The notes under the pieces: generated by a model | Seen by the model: the letters and a program-made list of their open reading frames with translations, nothing else | Databases searched by the model: none | Told to the model about the DNA's origin: nothing | Position numbers and translations under genes: made by a program | Assembly (NCBI GenBank): GCA_009779895.1 | Contig: WRBB01000024.1 | Location: 1-44,955 of the forward strand | DNA: 44,955 nt | Direction of reading: 5' to 3' | Origin: Lachnospiraceae bacterium | GTDB lineage: Bacteria > Bacillota > Clostridia > Lachnospirales > Lachnospiraceae | In this document: piece by piece, positions 16,993-25,945 of the stretch | Numbering within the stretch: the first letter of the stretch is position 1 | Layout of the letters: every line of letters starts with the position of its first letter

Positions 16993-18609
16993 TCAACCAA
17001 ACGTACAATTCTCTATTGTACAACTATGCTTTTTCCTATCTTTATCATAGTTTATACCCACCAAAAGTAAATTACCCTGGTACTCTTGCAAAGCCACCGG
17101 ATAATTCTTTTTCTTGATTTGCTCAATTGCACCATTCGCCGTCTTATTCCATTTTAATTCTATCAAAAGTGCCGGTTTGTCAACATAAAGTTTTCTGGGA
17201 ATCATACAAACATCAGCAAAACCTTTACCACTTGGCAATTCTCTGATAATCGTATAGTATTCTCTTGCTACATAAAAAGCCAAACCAACCGTATAACTTA
17301 AAGCGTTTTCATCATTATACTGTAAAATAGAAACTTCTTGATGCACCTGCTCAACACCCGCAGCTACTTGCTCCGAATCCATATTCCAAATCCCTTCCAG
17401 AAGTTTTTGAGAATTATGAAGGGAATTTGCCACTTCTTTCCAAGGCAATACGCGCACAACATTTTCATATTCCATACCAACCTCTCGATTGGGAATGGAC
17501 ACAGTGCCATCACTTTCATTGTAACTTAAATAACCCAAATGAACCAAAAGTGTCAACACATCATCACGATTCACAAAAGTAGTCATATCATTGATAAATG
17601 TGCCCGTCCTAATAGCGATAGAACCACCTGATAGCATAACAATCACCGCATCTTTCAAACCATCCAGATTCATTTGTATGTAAGTTCTCAATGCTTCGTA
17701 TGTTTCTGTTTGATTCCAATATGTACCATATTTTCCTCTCTTTAATGATTCCACCAAAGATTTTGGGCTATAAATTGCTATTTTTTGCAAAGGAGTTACA
17801 AAACCGCTTGACATTTTATATTCCATCTCATAACCATTATACCAAGCCGCCGTCTCTTCTACACTCATATGATATTGCTCACATAATACACGAACCTCTT
17901 CCTGCGTAAAACCAAAAAAAGGAGCAAATCTACCGGGGTCTATCATAGAATATTCATAAAACATATTCAACGCAGAATGACTCCCATACTTCTTGATTGG
18001 TAAAATACCTGTCATATAAGCCAAACCAACATAAGCTTGATCTTTTAACCACATACGTAAAAAATCAAGATATTTTTTTTGTGCATCCACATCATTTTCG
18101 TATTCCCGAAATAAACAATCCCACTCATCAATCAAAATAATAAAAGGCCGCTCCGTATTCAAGTAAACGTCTTTCATAATCCAGACCAGACTTGTTTCCT
18201 TTCGAAAATGCACTTCCGGGTAGGCTTTCTTAAAATCATCCAACAAAAACCGAGTGATTTCGGCAATCATCTCCTCCACTGTATCCGTATCACTTAAAAA
18301 TTCCTGTATATTCAACTGAATGCAATTATATTGGTTCAAGTGCGTATGGTATGTTGCATCTTTGCATATTTTCAAATCTTCAAATAAATGAGCCGTATCA
18401 CCATCACAACCATAATACGCTGACAACATACTAAGTGCCATGGATTTTCCAAATCTTCTGGGTCTACTGATACAAATATATTTTTGCTGTGTTTTGATGT
18501 AGCGATTCGTCACAGCAATCAGCTCACTCTTATCTACATATATTTCCGATTGTATACCCTCTCGAAAAATTTCACATTCCGCGTTTAGATAATCGCCCAC
18601 CGCATTCAC
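16993..18609 (-). CDS. AAA-ATPase with C-terminal PD-(D/E)XK nuclease domain
   Basis: A 538-residue member of the family annotated as AAA-ATPase-like (PF09820) plus PD-(D/E)XK nuclease (PF08011), common and often multicopy in gut anaerobes, function unknown. The start has SEIYVDKSELI; Walker A is SRPRRFGKS (48-56) and Walker B FIILIDEWD (156-164). A middle region carries MTGILPIKKYGSHSALNMF and GFTQEEV, both typical. The C-terminus has GFADVCMIPRK, then LIELKW, an E-x-K core, and AIEQIKKKNY. All key motifs are intact. The binding site is weak (GTGGGTGA). It lies 21 bases after cvfB and may be the last gene of the ispE unit, or an inserted accessory gene. The family has been proposed to be mobile or defence-related, but that is not proven. 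Confidence 0.9.
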   Translation of the reverse strand: MNAVGDYLNAECEIFREGIQSEIYVDKSELIAVTNRYIKTQQKYICISRPRRFGKSMALSMLSAYYGCDGDTAHLFEDLKICKDATYHTHLNQYNCIQLNIQEFLSDTDTVEEMIAEITRFLLDDFKKAYPEVHFRKETSLVWIMKDVYLNTERPFIILIDEWDCLFREYENDVDAQKKYLDFLRMWLKDQAYVGLAYMTGILPIKKYGSHSALNMFYEYSMIDPGRFAPFFGFTQEEVRVLCEQYHMSVEETAAWYNGYEMEYKMSSGFVTPLQKIAIYSPKSLVESLKRGKYGTYWNQTETYEALRTYIQMNLDGLKDAVIVMLSGGSIAIRTGTFINDMTTFVNRDDVLTLLVHLGYLSYNESDGTVSIPNREVGMEYENVVRVLPWKEVANSLHNSQKLLEGIWNMDSEQVAAGVEQVHQEVSILQYNDENALSYTVGLAFYVAREYYTIIRELPSGKGFADVCMIPRKLYVDKPALLIELKWNKTANGAIEQIKKKNYPVALQEYQGNLLLVGINYDKDRKKHSCTIENCTFG

Positions 18610-18630
18610 CCACTTTCTTCATCAATAATG

Positions 18631-19455
18631 TCAATCCAATAACCGAATATCACTCTTTAATATCTCTATTTTCCCCTCTTTCAACAACCGCCCGATTGCG
18701 CGCTTAAAGGCTGCCTTACTCATGGAAAACTCCGCCTGAATTCGCTCCGGCTCCGCCTTATCCGTAAAGGGCAATACACCACCATAACCTTGCATCACCT
18801 GCAAAATCGCTTGTGCATCTTGGTCCATTTGCACGTGCACTTTCTCTCGCACTGTTAAATCCAATTTTCCATCCTCTTTGACATTGGTGACACGTGCCTG
18901 CACCACTTGACCCAAATCAAACAAACCAAATACTTCATGACGTGGAATCCGTGCCGAATATTTATCATCTACTGCTACAAACAAACCAAAGTCATCGCTT
19001 TTGTCATAAATGCGCCCCGTCACCATATCATTTTTTTGATAAGGAGAATCGGTAGCCAACAAATGATATACTTTCATGGTGGCACATAAACGCTGACTTT
19101 TATCTATATAAAGAGTGACCAGACATTCGTCATCCTTTTTCACTTTATACGTTTGCTCTTTAAAGGGCAAAAGCAAGTCTTTCTCTAAGCCCCAGTACAA
19201 AAATGCTCCCATTTTCCCTGATTCAGCCACTTTCAACAACGCAACTTCACCTATCTTTAACCAAGGTTCATTGGTGGTCGCAATCAAGCGATCAGAAGAA
19301 TCTTTATATAAAAATACTTCGATGGAATCACCCACTGCAAGCTCTGCCGGAACCTGTTTTTGAGGCAATAAGACCCGCTCTTCCTCCGTGCCTAAATAAA
19401 CGCCAAAGTCTACTTTTTTTACCATGGTTAACACTTGCTTTTCGCCTAATTTCAT
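18631..19455 (-). CDS. cvfB: CvfB-family S1-like RNA-binding protein
   Basis: A 274-residue protein built from S1-type OB folds followed by a winged helix, matching CvfB (YitL), an RNA-binding regulator that affects virulence-gene expression in Staphylococcus aureus. Repeated folds are visible at FGVYLGTEEERVLLP, GAFLYWGLEKDLLLPF and FGLFVAVDDKYSARIP, with spacers of about 70 residues. The C-terminus (FSMSKAAFKRAIGRLLKEGKI) is the winged-helix segment. The start overlaps the stop of the thioesterase gene as ATGA, indicating translational coupling. Its target RNAs cannot be inferred. Confidence 0.92.
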   Translation of the reverse strand: MKLGEKQVLTMVKKVDFGVYLGTEEERVLLPQKQVPAELAVGDSIEVFLYKDSSDRLIATTNEPWLKIGEVALLKVAESGKMGAFLYWGLEKDLLLPFKEQTYKVKKDDECLVTLYIDKSQRLCATMKVYHLLATDSPYQKNDMVTGRIYDKSDDFGLFVAVDDKYSARIPRHEVFGLFDLGQVVQARVTNVKEDGKLDLTVREKVHVQMDQDAQAILQVMQGYGGVLPFTDKAEPERIQAEFSMSKAAFKRAIGRLLKEGKIEILKSDIRLLD

Positions 19456-20174
19456 TCTATATTCCTCTTTTCTTTTGCTTGAAACTCCAATACGGCATAA
19501 GCTCTTTTTCCATCACATAATTCTACCACTGTCCGATGTGATTCTTCTGCTACTTTCGGGAAAACAACATCACCATATAAGGCTGACTTCTTATATTCCA
19601 CCCGCAACTGCCTTACATCCATATCCTCCGAAATATAATCCAAAGCCATCTCAATATATTTCACATTATTTACGTGCTTATGCGTATCCAAATACTTTTT
19701 CTTTACCGTAAATGTCGGTAATGTTTCAAGTTTTGCTGCTTTCTTAATCTTTTTTCCTTCATCACGCATTTCCAACGCTTGAAAAATACCATAGGCCGCA
19801 ACATCCGCCTCCGTGGGCCGAATCGGGCGACCTGAACCTAAATCTAAAAGCACCCATATGGAATCCGCCTTTGCCAACAATGCACCTGCATGATCGTACA
19901 TAACAAAATTGCGATGGGCATACAAGCCATTCACACCTGTGGCAAAAGTGCCCACTTTTATTTTCTCTCCTAACTTTGGATAACAATCTATCTCAATCTG
20001 CCAACCAGCCAACACCCATGCCCGATTGTTTGCCTTTAATGCCTCTACATCCATCCCCAACTCTGTTGATTGAAAATTGCTACAATCCTGAAAATAAGAA
20101 ACCAGTGAAAGCAATGATAGCTTCCCGTCTGTGTCTATTTCGCTATACCTTACCTTACTATCAAATGTGTACAT
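19452..20174 (-). CDS. Acyl-ACP thioesterase
   Basis: A 240-residue hotdog-fold enzyme of the Fat/acyl-ACP thioesterase family (PF01643), which releases fatty acids from acyl carrier protein. The start YTFDSKVRYSEIDTDGKLSL, the LGMDVEAL segment and the RAWVLAGWQIEIDCYPKLGE stretch are characteristic. So is the second hotdog half, with DTHKHVNNVKYIEMALDYI, which carries the Asn/His pair of the active site. It lies 11 bases after the GntR gene and overlaps cvfB by four bases. The chain length of the product cannot be told by eye. Its link to a GntR/FCD regulator suggests control of lipid or carboxylate metabolism, but that is inference. Confidence 0.9.
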   Translation of the reverse strand: MYTFDSKVRYSEIDTDGKLSLLSLVSYFQDCSNFQSTELGMDVEALKANNRAWVLAGWQIEIDCYPKLGEKIKVGTFATGVNGLYAHRNFVMYDHAGALLAKADSIWVLLDLGSGRPIRPTEADVAAYGIFQALEMRDEGKKIKKAAKLETLPTFTVKKKYLDTHKHVNNVKYIEMALDYISEDMDVRQLRVEYKKSALYGDVVFPKVAEESHRTVVELCDGKRAYAVLEFQAKEKRNIE

Positions 20175-20185
20175 CTCGTCCTCTA

Positions 20186-20860
20186 CTACCCCTCTTCCCG
20201 TAACATATCACTAACAATTTGAACTTGATTTTGAATGTGAAGAGACGTTACTTCTACTGCCCATTCACAATCACCTTTTTCAATGGCTTTGATGATTTCC
20301 TGATGCTCTTTTACAATCTGCGAATGGGTGGTATCCAACTTCAAATACTCCACCCGATAACGATATACCTGCTCTTGTAGATTATCTAACATTTGAATCA
20401 ATCTTTGATTACTTGCAACCTCATGAATGGCATCATGAAATGCCACATCCAGCCTTGCCACTTCCATCACATCATTGGTATCCGAAACCTCGGCACATTG
20501 TTTTGCCGCTTTTTTGATTACTTCCAAACCCTCTTGGGTCATACGTCCACATGCCAAACGAACCGCCAATTGCTCCAATGCCAAACGAATTTCTAACACA
20601 TCACGCAAGGTTTTTTCCGTGATTTTTGCTACTTCCGCACCTTTACGGGGAATCATCAAAACCAGACCCTCTAATTCTAGTTTGCGAATGGCCTCGCGAA
20701 TTGGTGTACGACTCACACCCAACTTGTGAGACAATTGAATCTCCATCAAACGCTCACCGGGCTTTAAGTCTCCTTTGAGAATGGCCTGACGCAATGTCTG
20801 AAAGACCACATCCCGCAATGGTAAATATGCATCCATCTTAATTTCCGAACTGATTGCCAT
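20186..20860 (-). CDS. GntR-family transcriptional regulator, FadR/FCD type
   Basis: A 224-residue DNA-binding regulator. Residues about 12-75 are the GntR winged helix (LRDVVFQTLRQAILKGDLKP, LGVSRTPIREAIRKLELEGL), and residues about 80-215 the all-helical FCD ligand domain. That domain has RLDVAFHDAIHE and SLHIQNQV, whose Asp and His residues normally bind a metal and a small carboxylate. It lies between ispE and the thioesterase with 10-11 base gaps. AGGAGG stands before the ATG. A TGTATACA box in the operon leader (21777-21784) resembles operators of this subfamily, so autoregulation is possible. The effector is unknown. Confidence 0.92.
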   Translation of the reverse strand: MAISSEIKMDAYLPLRDVVFQTLRQAILKGDLKPGERLMEIQLSHKLGVSRTPIREAIRKLELEGLVLMIPRKGAEVAKITEKTLRDVLEIRLALEQLAVRLACGRMTQEGLEVIKKAAKQCAEVSDTNDVMEVARLDVAFHDAIHEVASNQRLIQMLDNLQEQVYRYRVEYLKLDTTHSQIVKEHQEIIKAIEKGDCEWAVEVTSLHIQNQVQIVSDMLREEG

Positions 20861-20870
20861 TGTTTTCCTC

Positions 20871-21743
20871 CTATCGCCTTACGGCATGATTATTCGTAAT
20901 AAATATTTGCTGCGCCAAACGCTTTTGACCAATTTGCTTCTTTGCTAAAAATGCTTTTTCTTTCGAATCAAATATCCCAAATACCGTAGGACCACTACCA
21001 CTCATCATTGCACCCAAAGCACCCGCTGATAACATCATCTTTTTTAATAATGCAATTTTCGGATGCATCGGTATGGTTACCTGCTCCAATACATTTCCCA
21101 TTTTGCCGGCAATTCCCGCAAGAGAACCGCTTTTAATATCCCCAATCATGCCATCAATGTCAGGATGTTTTACAATGGCACCACCATCCAAAGCCGCATA
21201 GACTTTTTTTGTCGAAACACTGATATTCGGTTTTGCCAACAATATGATGCATTTGGGTATATCAGGCAAGGGGGTCAACACTTCCCCAATCCCCTCTGCC
21301 AAAACCGTTCCCCGCATCAAACAATAGGGTACATCCGCTCCAATTTTCAGACCTCGTTCCATCAGTTCCGTCAAACTAAGCCCCAAACGAAACAAACGAT
21401 TTACCCCAAACAATACCGTAGCTGCATTGGAACTACCTCCTGCCAAGCCGGCGGCCACCGGAATATGTTTCTCCAAATGAATCTGAACACCTGTCGCAAT
21501 TTGAAACTCTTCTAACAACATCCGGGCTGCTTTGTATGCAATATTTCGCTCATCCACGGGTAAATAATATAATGTACTTGACAACCGAACACCTGCTGCT
21601 TTCGTCTTTTTTATATAAACATTGTCATATAAATAAACCGTCTGCATCAACATCTTCACCAAATGATACCCATCTTCTTTTTGTCCCAAAACATCTAAGC
21701 CCAGATTGATTTTCGCTAAGGATCGTAACTTTAATTCTTCCAT
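20871..21743 (-). CDS. ispE: 4-(cytidine 5'-diphospho)-2-C-methyl-D-erythritol kinase
   Basis: GHMP-family kinase of the non-mevalonate isoprenoid route; phosphorylates CDP-methylerythritol and so feeds undecaprenyl-phosphate synthesis for the cell wall. It has 290 residues from the start chosen. LRSLAKINLGLDVLGQKEDGYH is the family opening with the catalytic Lys and the substrate His. The ATP loop is PVAAGLAGGSSNAAT (about 95-109). Near the end comes MMSGSGPTVFGIF, the third GHMP motif. ATG 21743 follows AAGGGGG and matches the family start; the in-frame ATG 21785 would add 14 unrelated residues. It is first gene of the ispE-GntR-thioesterase-cvfB unit, with a promoter at 21795-21822. Confidence 0.95.
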   Translation of the reverse strand: MEELKLRSLAKINLGLDVLGQKEDGYHLVKMLMQTVYLYDNVYIKKTKAAGVRLSSTLYYLPVDERNIAYKAARMLLEEFQIATGVQIHLEKHIPVAAGLAGGSSNAATVLFGVNRLFRLGLSLTELMERGLKIGADVPYCLMRGTVLAEGIGEVLTPLPDIPKCIILLAKPNISVSTKKVYAALDGGAIVKHPDIDGMIGDIKSGSLAGIAGKMGNVLEQVTIPMHPKIALLKKMMLSAGALGAMMSGSGPTVFGIFDSKEKAFLAKKQIGQKRLAQQIFITNNHAVRR

Positions 21744-21768
21744 TACATCCCCCTTCAAGTTTTCAACT

Positions 21769-21785
21769 GTGTACCTTGTATACAC
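21769..21785. promoter_or_regulatory. Palindromic GntR-like operator candidate
   Basis: TGTATACA at 21777-21784 is a perfect 8-bp palindrome and is nested in GTGTA-N7-TACAC (21769-21785). It lies a few bases downstream of the ispE promoter start. FCD-type GntR regulators often bind boxes with a TGTATACA core, and this operon encodes one. Confidence 0.45.
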
Positions 21786-21794
21786 TCTATTACC

Positions 21795-21822
21795 AGTATA
21801 GCATTATTTCCCTGAAAATCAA
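21795..21822 (-). promoter_or_regulatory. Promoter of the ispE operon
   Basis: Minus strand TTGATT (21822-21817), 16-base spacer ending TGC (extended -10), TATACT (21800-21795). It is divergent from the pncB promoter, whose -35 starts 22 bases away. Confidence 0.7.
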
Positions 21823-21843
21823 CAGAACTTTGTCGCTCTTCCC

Positions 21844-21872
21844 TTGTGTTTTCCCCCTCACTTTAGTATAAT
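21844..21872 (+). promoter_or_regulatory. Promoter of the pncB-ddl-murF operon
   Basis: TTGTGT (21844-21849), 17-base spacer, consensus TATAAT (21867-21872), about 40 bases before the ATG at 21913. Confidence 0.75.
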
Positions 21873-21912
21873 CAATGAGATATCGTTAAACAATGCGAGA
21901 GGACTTGACATC

Positions 21913-23361
21913 ATGCAACCACAAAATCTTACTTTATTAACTGATCTTTATGAACTAACCATGATGCAAGGTTATTTTGAAACGAAAAAAAATAACCACG
22001 TTGTATTTGATTTATATTTTCGCGAAAATCCCAACAACTCCGGTTATTCCATTATGGCAGGGCTAGAGCAGGTTGTAGAATATATTAAAAATCTACATTT
22101 TTCTTATGAAGATGTAGAATATTTACGTAAATTGGGCATTTTCAAACCCGACTTTTTGCATTACATCAGTGGTTTTCATTTTTCCGGTAGCATTTATGCC
22201 ATTCCCGAGGGTACCGTTGTTTTCCCCAAGGAGCCTTTGATTAAGGTCATCGCACCGATTATGGAAGCACAATTAATCGAATCTGCTTTATTAAATATCA
22301 TCAATCATCAATGCCTCATCGCCACAAAAGCGGCTCGTGTGGTTCATGCCGCCGGCGGAGATGGTGTGATGGAGTTTGGTCTGAGACGTTCACAAGGTCC
22401 CAGTGCCGGCATCTATGGTGCTCGAGCCGCTTTAATCGGAGGTTGTATGGGCACATCCAACGTATTGGCAGGCAAACTTTTTGATGTGCCTATCATGGGC
22501 ACACATGCCCATAGTTGGATTATGAGCTTTGAAGACGAATATACCGCATTTAAAGAATATGCCAAACTTTATCCCGAAAGTTGTACCCTACTGGTAGATA
22601 CTTATGATACCTTAAAATCAGGTGTTCCCAATGCCATTCGGGTATTTCAAGAAATGCGTGACAGGGGCATAACCCCAACGCGTTATGGCATTCGCTTAGA
22701 TAGCGGCGACCTGGCTTATCTTTCCAAAAATGCCCGTCGTATGTTGGATGATGCCGGCTTTAAAGAAGCTTTTATCTCCGCCTCCAATGATTTGGACGAA
22801 TTGTTGATTCATGACCTGAAAATGCAAGGTGCCATGATCAGCGTCTGGGGTGTGGGTACGCATTTGATTACCTCCAAAGATTGCCCCGCTTTTGGTGGTG
22901 TTTACAAATTAGCCGCCATTCAAAATAAAGAGGGAATTATGATACCCAAGGTTAAAATTTCCGAAAATATTGATAAAATTACCAACCCCGGAAACAAAAC
23001 CATCTATCGGATTTATGAAAAAGAACATGGTAAAATAAAAGCAGATTTAATTTGCTTTGCAGATGAAGTTTTTGATCCGGAGAAAGATATATTGCTCTTT
23101 GACCCCCAAGCAACTTGGAAAAAAACCTTGTTGCCCGGTGGTAGCTACAACATACGTGAATTGCTGATACCTATTTTTATCGATGGAGAATGTGTCTATC
23201 AAACACCCACTGTGTCAGAGATTGCACAATATTGTAACAGCGAAAAAGAAACTTTATGGGATGAGACCAAACGCTTATTTTTCCCCCATCAGGTTTATGT
23301 GGATTTATCCCAAAAATTATATGATAGCAAGATAAAACTATTGGAGGAATTCAGTATATGA
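21913..23361 (+). CDS. pncB: Nicotinate phosphoribosyltransferase
   Basis: Joins nicotinate to PRPP, giving nicotinate mononucleotide for NAD salvage. It has 482 residues, standard for the Gram-positive type. The opening NLTLLTDLYELTMMQGYFE is diagnostic. EFGLRRSQGPSAG at about 154-166 holds the phosphate-binding segment, and GTHAHSW holds the catalytic His near 198. RLDSGDLAYLSK follows at about 280. The ATG at 21913, after AGAGG, begins the family sequence; a further upstream ATG at 21844 lies within the promoter. The stop overlaps the ddl start as ATGA, so NAD salvage is coupled with two cell-wall genes, an unusual but believable operon. Confidence 0.95.
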   Translation: MQPQNLTLLTDLYELTMMQGYFETKKNNHVVFDLYFRENPNNSGYSIMAGLEQVVEYIKNLHFSYEDVEYLRKLGIFKPDFLHYISGFHFSGSIYAIPEGTVVFPKEPLIKVIAPIMEAQLIESALLNIINHQCLIATKAARVVHAAGGDGVMEFGLRRSQGPSAGIYGARAALIGGCMGTSNVLAGKLFDVPIMGTHAHSWIMSFEDEYTAFKEYAKLYPESCTLLVDTYDTLKSGVPNAIRVFQEMRDRGITPTRYGIRLDSGDLAYLSKNARRMLDDAGFKEAFISASNDLDELLIHDLKMQGAMISVWGVGTHLITSKDCPAFGGVYKLAAIQNKEGIMIPKVKISENIDKITNPGNKTIYRIYEKEHGKIKADLICFADEVFDPEKDILLFDPQATWKKTLLPGGSYNIRELLIPIFIDGECVYQTPTVSEIAQYCNSEKETLWDETKRLFFPHQVYVDLSQKLYDSKIKLLEEFSI

Positions 23362-24407
23362 AGATCATAGTATTAGCCGGTGGTCTAAGCACCGAACGTG
23401 ATGTTTCCTTAGCCTCCGGTGTTGGCATTTGCCGTTCTCTCTTGGAATTGGGACATGAAACTTTTCTACTGGATGCTTACTTAGGCCTACCGCATCCGCC
23501 GGAAAATTTAAATGATATCTTTCAGCTACCCGGCCGAGGTATGAATCATATCACCTCCATTCCCGGTAGTGAGCCTGATTTAGAAACAATCCGAAAACAG
23601 CGTACCACAAACGCAGATTGTTATTTTGGTCCCAATGTCATTGCACTTTGCCAACTCGCCGATATTGTTTTCATCGGCCTTCATGGCGGGGAAGGAGAAA
23701 ACGGCACCGTACAAGCCGCTTTCGATCTGATGGGCATTCGTTATACCGGAACCGGTCACCTTGGTTGTGCTGTATCCATGGATAAAGGTCTGACCAAAGA
23801 AATTTTTCTAACAACAGAAGTCAACACACCCAAAGGCTTTATACAACACAAAGATGCCCCGATGATTGACGTAACAGAATGGGGCTTAGATTTTCCGATT
23901 GTATTAAAACCTTGTTCCGGTGGTTCCAGCATTGGTGTTTTTATTGTTCACACCATAGATGCATATCATAAAGCACTCAAAAAATCCTTTCGTTATGAAG
24001 ATGAAATTGTTGTAGAGGAATACATCATAGGGCGAGAATTTTCTTGCGGCATCCTGGACAATCAGATCCTACCTCCTATTGAAATCATTCCCAATGTAGG
24101 CTTTTTTGATTATGCCAACAAATATCAAGCGGGCGCAACCCAAGAAATTTGCCCTGCTTTGATTGATGAAGAAATTACCAAAGAAATGCAGGCTTTAACC
24201 TTAAAAGCCTTTCAAGTTTTAAAATTACAGGTTTATGCACGTGCTGATTTTATTTTAGATCAAAACAACAAACTCTACTGCTTGGAAATTAACACATTGC
24301 CGGGTATGACCACCACAAGTTTATTACCCCAAGAAGCAAATGCCATGGGCATCACTTATGGGGAACTTTGCGAAACCATTATCAAAAAATCTATGAAAAT
24401 ACGATAA
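23358..24407 (+). CDS. ddl: D-alanine--D-alanine ligase
   Basis: ATP-grasp enzyme that makes D-Ala-D-Ala for peptidoglycan. It has 349 residues. IVLAGGLSTERDVSLASG is the N-terminal substrate loop, FIGLHGGEGENGTVQAAFDL follows at about 105-125, then VLKPCSGGSSIGV of the ATP-grasp domain, FDYANKYQAGATQ and the metal site YCLEINTLPGMT. The omega loop keeps Lys-Tyr (NKY), which normally means D-Ala in the second position rather than D-lactate, so no vancomycin-type switch is expected. GGAGG lies inside the end of pncB and the start overlaps its stop. murF follows 50 bases later and uses the product directly. A long insert around 40-75 is slightly unusual. Confidence 0.93.
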   Translation: MKIIVLAGGLSTERDVSLASGVGICRSLLELGHETFLLDAYLGLPHPPENLNDIFQLPGRGMNHITSIPGSEPDLETIRKQRTTNADCYFGPNVIALCQLADIVFIGLHGGEGENGTVQAAFDLMGIRYTGTGHLGCAVSMDKGLTKEIFLTTEVNTPKGFIQHKDAPMIDVTEWGLDFPIVLKPCSGGSSIGVFIVHTIDAYHKALKKSFRYEDEIVVEEYIIGREFSCGILDNQILPPIEIIPNVGFFDYANKYQAGATQEICPALIDEEITKEMQALTLKAFQVLKLQVYARADFILDQNNKLYCLEINTLPGMTTTSLLPQEANAMGITYGELCETIIKKSMKIR

Positions 24408-24457
24408 TAACATACATTTATAGGATTCATTTCGTTAAAGAAAGAGGTTGATATAAG

Positions 24458-25828
24458 ATGAAACATATGACTTTAAAAGAAATCGCCGCTGCAGTGGGTG
24501 GCGTTTACTATGGTAGCGATGCAGATTATTACAAAGGGGTCAGCTCTGTTGTCATCGATAGCCGATTGGTCGAAAAAGACAGCTTATTTGTCGCCATTCG
24601 CGGCGCAAGAGTAGATGGCCATATGTTCATTTTGCAGGCCATCAAAAGCGGAGCACTTTGCGCACTTTCCGAAAAACGCATCGAAAATACTTCCTATCCT
24701 TATATTCTTGTCGTTTCTTGTGTACAAGCTTTAAAAGCCTTGGCAGAACATTATCGCAAAGGCTTAGACGTAAAAGTTGTTGGTATTACAGGCAGCGTCG
24801 GTAAAACCAGCACCAAAGAAATGATGGCATCCGTCTTTCAACAAAAGTTCTCCGTTTTAAAAACACAGGGAAATTTTAACAATGAAATCGGCCTGCCTTT
24901 GACCATTTTTCGCATCAAAGAAGAACACCAAATCGCTGTATTGGAAATGGGTATCAGCAACTTTGGTGATATGAATTATCTAGCACAAATGGCACGACCT
25001 GATTTTTGCGTATTGACCAACATTGGTTATGCACACATTGAACAACTGAAAACCAGAGACGGTATTTTGAAAGAAAAATCGAGCATGCTCAATTTCATGA
25101 ATCCAAAGGGTGAGATTTTCCTAAATGGGGATGATGATAAACTGATTACCATTCAATCACATGGTGATATTCTCCCTACTTTTTATGGCCTAAATCCGGA
25201 CTTTCCTTTTTATGCCAAAGACATAAATGACCAGGGATTAGACGGTACAACAGCTACTTATGTTACGCCAAAATCCAGTTTTTCCGCTCATATCCATGTG
25301 CCCGGAAAATTTATGGTATACAATGCCTTAGCTGCAATTGCGACCGGTTATTCCCTAGGTATGACAGAGGACGAAATCATCAAAGGTATTGAAACATTGC
25401 AACCCATTGCAGGACGGAGCAATCTAATCAAAACCAAAGCATATACCATCATTGACGACTGCTACAATGCCAGTCCAACCTCCGTGGCTGCCGCTTTGGA
25501 TTTACTCTCCCATGCCAATACACGCAAGGTTGCTATCTTGGGAGACATGTTGGAACTAGGGGAAAAAGAACAGAATCTGCACTTTGATGTGGGTATCGCA
25601 GTGGCAGGACATCACATAGATGTTTTAGTTTGCATCGGGCCTTTATCTAAATTTATCTATCAGGGAGCCAAACATCATGGGATAGAAAATGCGTACCACT
25701 TTGCAGACAATGCAGCGTTTTTTGCGGACATGGAACTGATTTTAAATCCGGATGATACCGTATTGGTTAAGGCATCCAATGGGATGCGATTTGCTCACAT
25801 TGTGGAAAAATTGAATTTTTGTGAATAA
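24458..25828 (+). CDS. murF: UDP-MurNAc-tripeptide--D-Ala-D-Ala ligase
   Basis: Adds D-Ala-D-Ala to the UDP-MurNAc-tripeptide in the cytosol, the last soluble step of peptidoglycan precursor synthesis. It has 456 residues. The N-terminal domain has SSVVIDSRLVEKDSLFVAIRG. The ATP loop is GITGSVGKTSTKEM (109-122), followed by KTQGNFNNEIGLPLTI and AVLEMGISNFGDM, both distinctive for MurF. The third domain has IDDCYNASPTSVAAALDLL and LGDMLELGE. It stands 50 bases after ddl behind AGAGG. No terminator is evident before the next promoter at 25895. Confidence 0.96.
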   Translation: MKHMTLKEIAAAVGGVYYGSDADYYKGVSSVVIDSRLVEKDSLFVAIRGARVDGHMFILQAIKSGALCALSEKRIENTSYPYILVVSCVQALKALAEHYRKGLDVKVVGITGSVGKTSTKEMMASVFQQKFSVLKTQGNFNNEIGLPLTIFRIKEEHQIAVLEMGISNFGDMNYLAQMARPDFCVLTNIGYAHIEQLKTRDGILKEKSSMLNFMNPKGEIFLNGDDDKLITIQSHGDILPTFYGLNPDFPFYAKDINDQGLDGTTATYVTPKSSFSAHIHVPGKFMVYNALAAIATGYSLGMTEDEIIKGIETLQPIAGRSNLIKTKAYTIIDDCYNASPTSVAAALDLLSHANTRKVAILGDMLELGEKEQNLHFDVGIAVAGHHIDVLVCIGPLSKFIYQGAKHHGIENAYHFADNAAFFADMELILNPDDTVLVKASNGMRFAHIVEKLNFCE

Positions 25829-25894
25829 AATAACAAAACCTAAAAAAAGTCCAAGTTTGCATAAAAAGAATCATAATAAAACATTATTTTAATA

Positions 25895-25903
25895 TGCTAT
25901 AAT
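25895..25903 (+). promoter_or_regulatory. Extended -10 promoter of the sugar ABC operon
   Basis: TGCTATAAT (25895-25903), an extended -10, in a very AT-rich segment about 40 bases before the ATG at 25946. The -35 is poor, which would fit dependence on an activator. Confidence 0.55.
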
Positions 25904-25945
25904 ATCTTCAAACTGAAAGATTAATGATGAGGAAGGAGTTTTAAG

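Noticed and set aside
23358-24407. D-Ala-D-Lac (vancomycin-resistance type) ligase
   Set aside because: The omega loop keeps Lys-Tyr (NKY) as in D-Ala-D-Ala ligases, and no vanH/vanX-like genes are nearby.
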